A DNA stretch of 27,057 nucleotides. It comes from JBBTSB01 sp964355775 (lineage in GTDB: Bacteria; Patescibacteriota; Minisyncoccia; 2-02-FULL-40-12; IGHO2-01-FULL-4-A). Positions 7,441-14,242 of the stretch are shown here, piece after piece (position 1 is the first letter of the stretch; each line of letters starts with the position of its first letter). The stretch spans positions 1 through 27,057 of the forward strand of contig CAYHEP010000008.1 in assembly GCA_964355775.1 (NCBI GenBank), in the 5' to 3' direction. The position numbers and the translations under genes are program-made. The notes beneath the pieces are model-generated. The model was not told where the DNA came from. It did no database searches and saw only the letters and a list, made by a program, of their open reading frames with translations.

Positions 7441-8860
7441 AAAATGCGGGGTTTTTGCCATCTATGGCAAAGGCATGGACGTCAGCCGTTTGAGTTTTTA
7501 TGGATTGTTTGCGCTCCAGCATCGCGGACAGGAAAGTTCCGGCATCGCGAGCTCCGACGGCAAGTCCATCATGTGCTACAAAAACACGGGCCTCGTGACG
7601 CACGTGTATTCCGAGAGCGACATCCATCGGTTGAGCGGGCACCTCGCGATCGGACACAACCGCTACTCGACCTCCAAAAGCACCGGCTTGGCACATGCTC
7701 AGCCGGTTTTGATTTCACATGATGGTGAAACCATCCTCGCGCTCGCCCACAATGGCAATCTTCCCAGCACGACGGCACTGGAAAATTTTCTCAAGTCAAA
7801 AGATATCCCAGTCGCCGACATGAGCGACTCCGAGCTGATGGCGCATGCTATCGGCTATTTTTTATTAAACGGCTGTACGCTCAAGGAGGCCATCACGACA
7901 GCCTACCCGCTTTTCACCGGAGCGTTTGCGCTTACGATCATGACTGCGGACACGGTCGCTGCGGTTCGCGACTCCTACGGCATGCGACCGCTTGCGATGG
8001 GAAAGCTCAACGGGGGATTTGTGTTTGCGTCCGAGACGTGCGCGTTCGCGACGATCGGTGCTGATTTTATCCGCGAGCTTGAGCCCGGGGAGATGGTGTT
8101 GGTTACGGAAGACAGTGTTGAATCCGTGCAAATCCAGCCCGGCACCCACAAGCTCGACATCTTTGAGTTTGTATATTTTGCCCGTCCTGATTCCGATCTC
8201 ATGGGGCAATCGGTCTACGATGTGCGGCGGAATTTTGGAATACAACTTGCCAAGGAAACCAACATTGTCGCCGACATCGTGGTGCCGGTTCCCGAAACCG
8301 CGATCCCGGTGGCGCTGGGGTACTCGCAGGCAACCAGTATGCCTATGGAGATGGCGCTCGTCAAAAACCGCTACATCCATCGTACGTTCATCGAGCCCGA
8401 TCCGCACTCGCGAGATCTTGGCGTAAAATTAAAATTGACTCCGCTTCCCAATGTCTTAAAAAACAAACGCGTGGTTCTCGTTGACGACTCGATCGTGCGC
8501 GGGACGACGTCGGGGCAAATCGTGCGTAGTATTCTCGATGCCGGTGCGCGCGAAGTGCATTTTTTAGTCAGCTCGCCACCAATCAAGTTTCCTGATTTTT
8601 ACGGCATTGATACGCCCAAGCAAAGCAATCTGATTGCCGCAACCAAAAACAACGAAGAAATCCGCGAGTACATAGGAGCAGAGTCGCTCCACTATCTTTC
8701 TCTCAACGGCATGCTCACGGCCACTGGTGTGGCGCAGGACAAATTTAGCACGCACTGCTTCACTGGCGACTATCCGATTGATCTGCGCGAACGCACCAAA
8801 GAAGTCTCCGCTCCCTCCTCTCCTCCCGAAAAACTCATCCCAACCTTGCCCCTCTCCTAA
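7418..8860 (+). CDS. purF: Amidophosphoribosyltransferase
   Basis: PurF catalyses the committed step, PRPP plus glutamine to phosphoribosylamine. The 480-aa protein has an N-terminal class II (Ntn) glutaminase domain whose nucleophile would be Cys10 after removal of a 9-residue propeptide (CGVFAIYG), then LFALQHRGQESSGIA and the HNRYSTSKS loop. The C-terminal phosphoribosyltransferase domain has the PRPP loop VVLVDDSIVRGTTSG. No CxxC-type Fe-S ligand set stands out. It starts within the last 23 nt of purQ, so it is translationally coupled. The C-terminal tail is Pro/Ser-rich and probably disordered. Confidence 0.97.
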   Translation: MPSDTLNEKCGVFAIYGKGMDVSRLSFYGLFALQHRGQESSGIASSDGKSIMCYKNTGLVTHVYSESDIHRLSGHLAIGHNRYSTSKSTGLAHAQPVLISHDGETILALAHNGNLPSTTALENFLKSKDIPVADMSDSELMAHAIGYFLLNGCTLKEAITTAYPLFTGAFALTIMTADTVAAVRDSYGMRPLAMGKLNGGFVFASETCAFATIGADFIRELEPGEMVLVTEDSVESVQIQPGTHKLDIFEFVYFARPDSDLMGQSVYDVRRNFGIQLAKETNIVADIVVPVPETAIPVALGYSQATSMPMEMALVKNRYIHRTFIEPDPHSRDLGVKLKLTPLPNVLKNKRVVLVDDSIVRGTTSGQIVRSILDAGAREVHFLVSSPPIKFPDFYGIDTPKQSNLIAATKNNEEIREYIGAESLHYLSLNGMLTATGVAQDKFSTHCFTGDYPIDLRERTKEVSAPSSPPEKLIPTLPLS

Positions 8861-8882
8861 AACTTGCGCGAAAGCGCAAGTT
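8861..8882 (+). other. Hairpin with GAAA tetraloop after purF
   Basis: AACTTGCGC 8861-8869 and GCGCAAGTT 8874-8882 form a perfect 9-bp stem closed by a GAAA (GNRA) loop, directly after the purF stop. No U-tract follows, so it is more likely an mRNA 3'-end stabiliser or processing signal than an intrinsic terminator. Its left arm contains the TTGCGC used as -35 for the next gene. Confidence 0.6.
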
Positions 8883-8892
8883 GTGTTATTAA
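8864..8892 (+). promoter_or_regulatory. Predicted promoter of the HicB-like small gene
   Basis: TTGCGC (8864-8869), a 17-nt spacer, then TGT-TATTAA (extended -10, 8884-8892). The same TTGCGC -35 is seen at guaB. The start would be near 8899, leaving a leader of about 30 nt that carries a Shine-Dalgarno sequence. Confidence 0.4.
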
Positions 8893-8929
8893 ATAAAGAC
8901 GTCAACTTCCCGTCATGGAGGGTGCGGTC

Positions 8930-9100
8930 ATGAAGATCATCGTAACGAAACGGTCCGAGGACTGTCGCGCGTGGCTCGAAAATCAGCCCGGCAAGTGGGA
9001 AGCTGGGCAGACTGTGATGGAAGCTGTCTACAAGCTAATCGTCTCTCACGGGGGGGAGTTCGGGATCGAAATGGAGGTCAGAGGATCCCACGAGAGATGA
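8930..9100 (+). CDS. 56-aa HicB-like small protein (orphan antitoxin-like)
   Basis: ATG at 8930 is preceded by GGAGGG at 8917-8922 with 7-nt spacing, so it is preferred over the upstream in-frame ATG at 8915, which lies at the Shine-Dalgarno itself. The protein begins with a beta-strand-like MKIIVTKRSEDCRAWLEN, then QPGKWEAGQTVMEAVYKLI. This resembles the PG-x-G-x-T-x-x-EA layout of HicB-type antitoxins, but it is shorter and has no DNA-binding tail. No HicA-like toxin is adjacent. It lies alone between purF and purN, with its own predicted promoter and terminator. The family link is tentative. Confidence 0.6.
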   Translation: MKIIVTKRSEDCRAWLENQPGKWEAGQTVMEAVYKLIVSHGGEFGIEMEVRGSHER

Positions 9101-9131
9101 TTGTACTTTCAACAAGTCCTCACGTAGTTCC

Positions 9132-9190
9132 CGGGCATCTCGCCCGCTTCGCGCGTCCCCAACTCGGCATCCGAGCTCCGGTGGACGCGC
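9132..9190 (+). other. Structured 3' region of the HicB-like transcript
   Basis: CGGGC 9132-9136 pairs with GCCCG 9142-9146. GCGCGTCC 9151-9158 pairs with GGACGCGC 9183-9190 and encloses CTCGG-CAT-CCGAG (9163-9175). With the terminator at 9203 this gives four stems in 95 nt, an arrangement like the hairpin array at 321-490. Confidence 0.5.
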
Positions 9191-9202
9191 AGCACACAAA
9201 GC

Positions 9203-9239
9203 CCCCGTCGCCAAACGCCGACGGGGTTTTTGTTTTTCT
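9203..9239 (+). terminator. Rho-independent terminator before purN
   Basis: CCCCGTCG (9203-9210), an 8-nt loop and CGACGGGG (9219-9226) form a perfect 8-bp GC-rich stem, followed at once by a T-tract (9227-9239, G at 9232). It is the clearest intrinsic terminator in the window and separates the purL-purQ-purF transcript from purN onward. Confidence 0.85.
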
Positions 9240-9246
9240 AGTTTTT

Positions 9247-9255
9247 TGCTAGGCT
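9247..9255 (+). promoter_or_regulatory. purN extended -10 promoter, leaderless
   Basis: TGC-TAGGCT forms an extended -10; the T-rich region upstream gives only a weak -35. The ATG at 9262 lies exactly 6 nt downstream, the same spacing as at aspS and at the 26655 gene. This favours start 9262 over the ATG at 9256, which would sit directly against the -10. Confidence 0.4.
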
Positions 9256-9261
9256 ATGAAT

Positions 9262-9873
9262 ATGAAAAGGATCGTTGTACTAATCTCAAATACTGGAACT
9301 GGCACTAATCTTCAGGCGATTATTGATAGTGGTCAAGAGATCGTCGCGGTGGTATGCGACAAGACCGATGCACTTGGACTGGAGCGGGCGAGAAAAGCAA
9401 ATATAGCGATCGAGATTTGTCCGAAGAAGGAGGGGCTGTTGGCGCTTTTGCAGAGGCTCGCGCCTGATAAGATTTGTCTGGCGGGATGGAAGCAGATCAT
9501 CGAGGATGAGGTAATTTTAAATTTTAAATTAAAAATTTTAAATTTGCATCCGGGATTGATTCCAGATACGATGGACGGCGTTGTCAAAAATCCGGATGGG
9601 ACGGAGGGATTGTGGAATAAAGGCATGCTGACGACCAAGGCGATCCAGAACTTTCTCGATAAACACGCGACCTACGCCGGTTCGACGATCCACTATCTGA
9701 CGCATGAGTTTGACTTTGGTCCGGTACTAGAACGGTGTTTTGCAAAAATCGAGCCGGATGATACAGTAGAGACACTGTATGCTCGACTCAAAGTAAAAGA
9801 AAATCAATTATGGCAAAACGTATTCTCATCATTGGAAATGGAGGCAGAGAAAATGCCATCGTCTGGAAACTGA
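9262..9873 (+). CDS. purN: Phosphoribosylglycinamide formyltransferase
   Basis: PurN transfers a formyl group from 10-formyl-THF to GAR. The product (203 aa from 9262) begins RIVVLISNTGTGTNLQAII, the phosphate-binding start of the family. The catalytic Asn/His lie in LNLHPGL and the catalytic Asp in HEFDFGPVL. Length is normal. It is divergent from enterobacterial PurN (NTGTGTN where GSNLQ-type loops are usual). An AT-rich repeat lies immediately before the Asn-x-His motif. Its last 64 nt overlap the start of purD, so the C-terminal 20 residues share DNA with purD. Confidence 0.9.
   Translation: MKRIVVLISNTGTGTNLQAIIDSGQEIVAVVCDKTDALGLERARKANIAIEICPKKEGLLALLQRLAPDKICLAGWKQIIEDEVILNFKLKILNLHPGLIPDTMDGVVKNPDGTEGLWNKGMLTTKAIQNFLDKHATYAGSTIHYLTHEFDFGPVLERCFAKIEPDDTVETLYARLKVKENQLWQNVFSSLEMEAEKMPSSGN
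9513..9545 (+). repeat. AT-rich repeat (TTTTAAA units) in purN
   Basis: The heptamer TTTTAAA occurs three times in a 33-nt stretch made only of A and T, in a gene of otherwise mixed composition. It encodes ILNFKLKILNL, which ends at the catalytic Asn. It resembles 6078-6108 in purL. Confidence 0.6.
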
Positions 9874-10949
9874 AGCAGGACGGCCATACTGCCGTGATGA
9901 AAACGGGTTCTATTGAGGAGCTGGTCAAAACAGCACGTGATTTTTATCTGACCATCGTCGGCCATGATCAGTATTTGGCCGATGGGATCGTGGACAAGTT
10001 TGAGGCCCAAGGACTCCATGTGTTTGGGCCGACACGAGCGCAAGCGCAGATCGAATGGTCAAAGGCGTTTGCAAAAGAGCTCATGCGCGAGCTTGATATT
10101 CCGACCGCCAAACAATACGATACAATCCCGCACGTGCCGATAGTCATAAAAAAAAGCAGTCTTGCGTTTGGCAAGGGCGTGACCGTGGCGCGGACGATGG
10201 GGGAGGCGCAGGCCGCGCTTGATGCCATTACCGATGATGAGGTAGTAATCGAGGAGTATCTAGAAGGCATGGAAGTCTCGGCGCATGCATTTTGCGATGG
10301 GAATACTTTTAAAATGTTTCCGATAGCTCAAGATCACAAGACTATCTATGACGGCGACAAGGGGCCAATGACGGGTGGGATGGGGACAATCGTTCCCGTA
10401 CCGGTCATTGAGGGGTTCAACCCCTCAATAGCGGAAACTGTCCAAAAGATAGTAAAAAAGCTCAATTTCAAAGGCATTTTGTATCCGGGACTTATGATGA
10501 CGAAAGACGGTCCAAGGGTCCTTGAGTTCAACGCTCGCTTCGGCGATCCCGAAACGCAAAGCTACATGCGACTCCTCAAAAGCGATTTGGTGGAAATCAT
10601 CGAGGCATGCATCGACGGGACTTTAGACAAACTTGATATCGAGTGGCACTCTGGTGCCGCCGCGACGGTAGTCATGGCATCAGCCGGATATCCGGGAAGG
10701 TATGAAAAAGGATTTCCGATCACCGGTATTGAGGAAGCAGAAAAGCTGTCTGGCGTCGTAGTTTTTCCCGCTGGAATCTCATTGAGCGGTTCAACCGCTC
10801 AAACTTCCGGTGGGCGGGTACTCGGCGTAAGTGCCGTCGGCAAAGATTTGCGCGAAGCACTAGATCGCGCGTACGCTGGCGTCTCAAAAATCCATTTCAA
10901 CGGCATGCAGTATCGGAAGGATATTGGAAAAAAGGTTTTCATGGTGTAA
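9810..10949 (+). CDS. purD: Phosphoribosylamine-glycine ligase (GAR synthetase)
   Basis: This ATP-grasp enzyme joins phosphoribosylamine to glycine. Signatures are the N-terminal GNGGRENAI, the ATP-binding loop KKSSLAFGKGVTVA, DHKTIYDGDKGPMTGGMG, and the metal-binding EFNARFGDPETQ. The 379-aa length is below the usual 420 or so, mainly through a shortened N-terminal domain. Two palindromes of the GGTT-S-AACC family sit in loops (IEGFNPS and LSGSTAQ). ATG at 9810 gives the family N-terminus MAKRILIIGNGG and lies inside the 3' end of purN. Confidence 0.96.
   Translation: MAKRILIIGNGGRENAIVWKLKQDGHTAVMKTGSIEELVKTARDFYLTIVGHDQYLADGIVDKFEAQGLHVFGPTRAQAQIEWSKAFAKELMRELDIPTAKQYDTIPHVPIVIKKSSLAFGKGVTVARTMGEAQAALDAITDDEVVIEEYLEGMEVSAHAFCDGNTFKMFPIAQDHKTIYDGDKGPMTGGMGTIVPVPVIEGFNPSIAETVQKIVKKLNFKGILYPGLMMTKDGPRVLEFNARFGDPETQSYMRLLKSDLVEIIEACIDGTLDKLDIEWHSGAAATVVMASAGYPGRYEKGFPITGIEEAEKLSGVVVFPAGISLSGSTAQTSGGRVLGVSAVGKDLREALDRAYAGVSKIHFNGMQYRKDIGKKVFMV
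10407..10429 (+). repeat. Intragenic palindrome, GGTT-S-AACC family, purD copy 1
   Basis: ATTGAGGGGTT and AACCCCTCAAT are perfect arms (11 + 1 + 11) around C. It is read as IEGFNPSI. Its core is identical to 20015-20035. Confidence 0.85.
10782..10802 (+). repeat. Intragenic palindrome, GGTT-S-AACC family, purD copy 2
   Basis: TTGAGCGGTT and AACCGCTCAA are perfect arms (10 + 1 + 10) around C. It is read as LSGSTAQ, in a different frame from copy 1 in the same gene. The arms match those of 22672-22694 in guaA. Confidence 0.85.
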
Positions 10950-10958
10950 GCTTGGATC

Positions 10959-11483
10959 ATGCTAAAACCACTCATCGGAATTATAATGGGATCGGATAGC
11001 GACCTGTCAGTCATGCAGGAAGCCGCCAAAGTCTGCGAGGAGTTTGGCGTGCCGTTTGAGATCACGGTTTGTTCTGCCCACCGCTCGCCGGCTCTTTCGC
11101 ACGAATATGCCACCACAGCCAGTAAGCGCGGTCTCAAAGTCATCATTGCCAGTGCGGGTGGTGCAAATCATCTTGCCGGTGCGATGGCCGCGAACACAAC
11201 CTTGCCTGTCGTCGGTGTTCCAATCAAGTGGGAAGCAGGGGGACTCAACGGTGTCGACGCGCTTTTCTCCACCGTCCAAATGCCACCGGGCATCCCCGTC
11301 GCCACGGTCGGCATCAATTCTGCCCGCAACGCCGGCCTCCTCGCGATTCAAATATTAGCCACAGGCAATCCACAGCTTATGACCAAACTTATCAACTTCA
11401 AAAAATCCCTCGCCGATGGCGTCGCAAAGAAAACAGAGAAATTACAAAAACTTGGCTATGAAAAATATCTTAAAGGAAACTAA
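10959..11483 (+). CDS. purE: N5-carboxyaminoimidazole ribonucleotide mutase, class I
   Basis: PurE makes CAIR. The 174-aa protein has GSDSD near residue 11, SAHRSP at about 39-44 and the GGANHLAGAMAA nucleotide loop. HRSP is typical of class I enzymes, which work on N5-CAIR made by PurK; no purK is present in the window. The C-terminal lysine-rich tail (KKSLADGVAKKTEKLQ) is longer than in E. coli. It lies 9 nt after purD and overlaps purC by 26 nt. Confidence 0.95.
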   Translation: MLKPLIGIIMGSDSDLSVMQEAAKVCEEFGVPFEITVCSAHRSPALSHEYATTASKRGLKVIIASAGGANHLAGAMAANTTLPVVGVPIKWEAGGLNGVDALFSTVQMPPGIPVATVGINSARNAGLLAIQILATGNPQLMTKLINFKKSLADGVAKKTEKLQKLGYEKYLKGN

Positions 11484-12375
11484 CCTCAAACATCTCGGGA
11501 CGAAGAAAGTCGGCAAGGTGCGGGATATTTATATTCAGAAAGATAGATTGATCCTCGTGTCGACGGACCGGCACTCGTCGTTTGATCGCATCATCGCGCA
11601 CATTCCGCACAAGGGACAGGTGCTGACGCAATCGAGTATGTTTTGGTTTGAGAAAACAAAAGACATCATCCAAAATCATGTCATCGCCAATCCGGACCCC
11701 AATGTGATTGTCGGCAGGAAGTGCTCTGTCATACCAATCGAGATGGTTGTTCGTGGATATATCACGGGCTCCACGAATACGAGTCTGTGGACGCTGTATG
11801 AGAAGGGCCAGCGGGATTTTGGGAATTTCAAACTTCCTGATGGCATGAAAAAAAATCAAAAGCTTCCCAAGCCGGTGCTGACGCCCACGACCAAATCCGA
11901 TGATCATGATCATCCGCTGACGCCCAAAGAAGCTGTTGCCGAAGGCATCGTCACACAGAAGCTCTGGGATCAAATGGCCAAGAGCGCGATACGACTTTTT
12001 AATCGTGGGCAAAAAATCGCCAAAAGCCGTGGGCTCATCCTCGTGGACACGAAGTATGAGTTTGGTTTGGATGATGCCGGGAAATTAACACTGATCGACG
12101 AAATCCACACACCGGATTCAAGCCGTTGGTGGAAAGAAGGCTCGCAGGATTTTATGGATAAGGAGTTTTTGCGTTTGTGGTTCAAAGATCATTGTGATCC
12201 CTACAAAGACAAAGTATTGCCCAAAGCCCCACCAAAAATGATCGCCGAGCTCTCGCGCCGATATATTCAAATCTATGAAAAACTGACGGGTAAAAAATTC
12301 CACGCCGACCTGCCTGCCGGCAGGCAGGTTGCGAAGCGAATTGAGAAGAATCTAAAGAAATATCAAATTACGTGA
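11458..12375 (+). CDS. purC: SAICAR synthetase
   Basis: PurC couples CAIR and aspartate using ATP. At 305 aa it is the longer (fungal ADE1-like) form rather than the roughly 240-aa form of E. coli. Signatures are GKVRDIY, STDRHSSFDRII, EMVVRGYITGS, DTKYEFGLD and DEIHTPDSSRWW. Start 11458 is chosen because MKNILKETNLKHLGTKK matches the family N-terminus; the longer in-frame start at 11416 would only translate the purE 3' end. A perfect 22-nt palindrome near the C-terminus encodes LPAGRQ. Confidence 0.95.
   Translation: MKNILKETNLKHLGTKKVGKVRDIYIQKDRLILVSTDRHSSFDRIIAHIPHKGQVLTQSSMFWFEKTKDIIQNHVIANPDPNVIVGRKCSVIPIEMVVRGYITGSTNTSLWTLYEKGQRDFGNFKLPDGMKKNQKLPKPVLTPTTKSDDHDHPLTPKEAVAEGIVTQKLWDQMAKSAIRLFNRGQKIAKSRGLILVDTKYEFGLDDAGKLTLIDEIHTPDSSRWWKEGSQDFMDKEFLRLWFKDHCDPYKDKVLPKAPPKMIAELSRRYIQIYEKLTGKKFHADLPAGRQVAKRIEKNLKKYQIT
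12308..12329 (+). repeat. Intragenic palindrome encoding LPAGRQ, in purC
   Basis: ACCTGCCTGCC is followed directly by its reverse complement GGCAGGCAGGT, giving 22 nt of perfect palindrome. It is read as DLPAGRQV. From memory, PAGRQ-type insertions recur in Patescibacteria protein predictions. Confidence 0.8.
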
Positions 12376-12377
12376 CG

Positions 12378-13162
12378 ATGGACAAAAAGCTTAAAACAGA
12401 GTTGATCATCGGGGGAGTCTTTGTGATGCTGGCGATTGGGAGTTTTTATGCGGCGGATGGAAATTTCTTTTGGTTGCCGATCAAGGAACAGCCGATCAGC
12501 AACAGACTTGCATTGTTGCTTGCACCCCTAGATGCACAGCCGTTTCATCTCGATGAACGTGTGCAAACCGAAAATTGCCACGTGCGTGGACCGCTTCCTG
12601 ATCATGAATGCACTCCGGGAGCGATTTTTCCGGAAGCTACCGTCGTGGAGATTTGCGTGTCTGGCTATACCAAGACGGTGCGGAGTGTTTCTGTGAGTTT
12701 AAAAAAGAAAGTGTACACGGAGTACGGTTTGAGTTATCCTCAACCAAAGGGCTCGTATGAGGCGGATCATCTCATCCCGCTTGAGCTTGGAGGGAACAAT
12801 GACATTGCGAATTTGTTTCCGGAGATTGGTGAGCCTCGTCCCGGCTATAAAGAAAAGGATCTCGTGGAAAACTACCTCCACGACGAAGTNNNNNNNNNNN
12901 NNNNNNNNNNNNNNNNNNNNNNNNNNNNNNNNNNNNNNNNNNNNNNNNNNNNNNNNNNNNNNNNNNNNNNNNNNNNNNNNNNNNNNNNNCTCGTCCCGGC
13001 TATAAAGAAAAGGATCTCGTGGAAAACTACCTCCACGACGAAGTTTGCGCCGGCCGCGTCTCGCTCGGTTCCGCTCAACAGCAAATCGCCAATGACTGGG
13101 TGAGCGTGTACAACGCCCTCACCCCGAGCCAGCTTGAACAATTGCGAGCACAGTTTAAATAA
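12378..13162 (+). CDS. Membrane-anchored HNH nuclease-like protein (interrupted by an artefactual gap)
   Basis: Collapsing 155 nt at the gap restores one 209-aa frame from ATG 12378 to TAA 13160-13162. A hydrophobic anchor spans about residues 8-27. The exported part has a Cys-containing N-terminal region (ENCHVRGPLPDHECTPGAIF, then VVEICVSGYTKTVRSVS), then the HNH core YEADHLIPLELGGNNDIANLFPE, and finally a VCAGRVSLGSAQQQIANDW tail. The DHLIPLELGG...N pattern and the downstream VC/AQ/W residues match small secreted HNH proteins seen in many bacteria. A role in degrading external DNA for nucleotide uptake, or in competition, is inference. It directly follows purC. Confidence 0.8.
12835..13044. 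other. Artefactual gap: 55-nt duplicated contig ends flanking 100 N
   Basis: 12835-12889 is identical to 12990-13044 (55 nt), with 100 N between (12890-12989). Removing one copy and the N-run (155 nt) brings the upstream and downstream nuclease frames into register. Confidence 0.95.
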
Positions 13163-13164
13163 CT

Positions 13165-13884
13165 ATGAAGAGGAAAATTAATTTTCTTTCTCAAAATCAG
13201 TGGATTGACGGGACACTTTTCACTCCTGAAAATACTCATAAAAAACTTTGCGGAGTTATTTTTTTTCATGGACTGACGAGTAATGAAAAGCGCTATCTAG
13301 AATTTGCTGAACTCCTGTCCAAACATAGAATCATTGCCTTGACGGTCAACATGCGTGGCCATGGAACGAGCGAGGGAGATCCAAGCGTGCTTACGATTCA
13401 CGATACCATCAGTGATGGCATGGCAGCATATGATTTTTTCCTAGAGCAGAAGTACGTCGATCCAAATCGCGTGGGGCTTTGCGGATCAAGTTTGGGAGGT
13501 GCCATCGCGGCGATCATCTCTTCGACTCGCACCGCAAAAAGCCTGCTCCTGCGTGCGCCCTCAGTTTATTCTGATGCCATGATGACTATGACGTTTCATC
13601 AAATCATGGCTGATGAGAGAGACATTTTCCATGTCATCCAAAATCCTCAAGACTCACTTGCGATCCGTGCAATTTCTCAATTTCGTGGTAGCCTATTGGT
13701 AGTCACATCCGAGCTCGACGCTATTTTGCCGGAAACGCTTACTAGTCAATATTTCGCAAATGCGAGTGCCACAAGCCATAAAGAAAAGCTTGTCATGCAA
13801 GGCGTCTCGCATCCACTGGATGGCCAAAAGAACCGGGACGATTTTGCAAAGATAATGCTTGAGTGGTTTATAAAAACGCTATGA
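13165..13884 (+). CDS. Alpha/beta hydrolase (serine hydrolase)
   Basis: The 239-aa cytoplasmic protein has the alpha/beta-hydrolase order: FFHGLTSNEKRY (oxyanion His-Gly), NMRGHGTSEGD, the nucleophile elbow GSSLGG with Ser109, the acid Asp185 in VTSELDAILP, and His216 in GVSHPLDG. No signal peptide or lid insertion is clear. Substrate cannot be told; the family includes esterases, acyl hydrolases and small peptidases. It starts 2 nt after the HNH gene and is followed by a frameshifted small gene, so this block looks like an insertion into the purine cluster. Confidence 0.88.
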   Translation: MKRKINFLSQNQWIDGTLFTPENTHKKLCGVIFFHGLTSNEKRYLEFAELLSKHRIIALTVNMRGHGTSEGDPSVLTIHDTISDGMAAYDFFLEQKYVDPNRVGLCGSSLGGAIAAIISSTRTAKSLLLRAPSVYSDAMMTMTFHQIMADERDIFHVIQNPQDSLAIRAISQFRGSLLVVTSELDAILPETLTSQYFANASATSHKEKLVMQGVSHPLDGQKNRDDFAKIMLEWFIKTL

Positions 13885-13892
13885 ACTAAATT

Positions 13893-14242
13893 ATGTCTGA
13901 ACCAAAAGAACCAAAACCAGGAATGCCACCAACGCCCGATAATGCAAATCGAGATGTGTTGACTTTTGAAGAATTTATTTCTCGCGACAGCCATGGTGCT
14001 GCAAAACACAACATTTTTATATGCATTTTGAAGGCGCACCTCATTATGTTAATACGACTCACTATAGAAGATTTACAAACGAGAATCCAGATTTAGCTGC
14101 TTCTCTTTCTCATAAAATAAGACAAAGAGATAAAAGACCATATAGTATGACGCAACAACTCCAACCCTTCGAGCAAGATTTATATGAAGCTTACAAAATT
14201 ATGCGGTCATATGGAGTGTCAGATAGAGAATTATTTGCATGA
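13893..14242 (+). pseudogene. Frameshifted 116-codon hypothetical gene
   Basis: The first frame (from ATG 13893, MSEPKEPKPGMPPTP...FEEFISRDSHGAAKH) and the second frame (ending at 14242, QHFYMHFEGAPHYVN...YGVSDRELF) join plausibly at the ACACAACA tract near 14006-14013. Removing one AC dinucleotide there would give one continuous protein of about 115 residues. The N-terminus is Pro-rich and disordered; the C-terminal half is helical. No family is recognised. The last codon overlaps the purM start (ATGA). It could be a sequencing or assembly error, a genuine lesion, or recoding. The downstream frame contains the T7-promoter-like 18-mer. Confidence 0.55.
14050..14067 (+). other. Exact 18-nt match to the phage T7 promoter core
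   Basis: TAATACGACTCACTATAG matches T7 class III promoter positions -17 to +1 at all 18 bases; the following AAG differs from GGG. It lies within a coding frame (read as NTTHYR). Function in this organism is not implied; no T7-type RNA polymerase is in the window. Confidence 0.5.

Noticed and set aside
8971..9252. 93-aa plus-strand ORF overlapping the HicB-like gene
   Set aside because: It has no ribosome-binding site, runs through the hairpins and the terminator, and has an Arg/Pro-rich out-of-frame composition. The 56-aa frame with a strong SD explains the region better.
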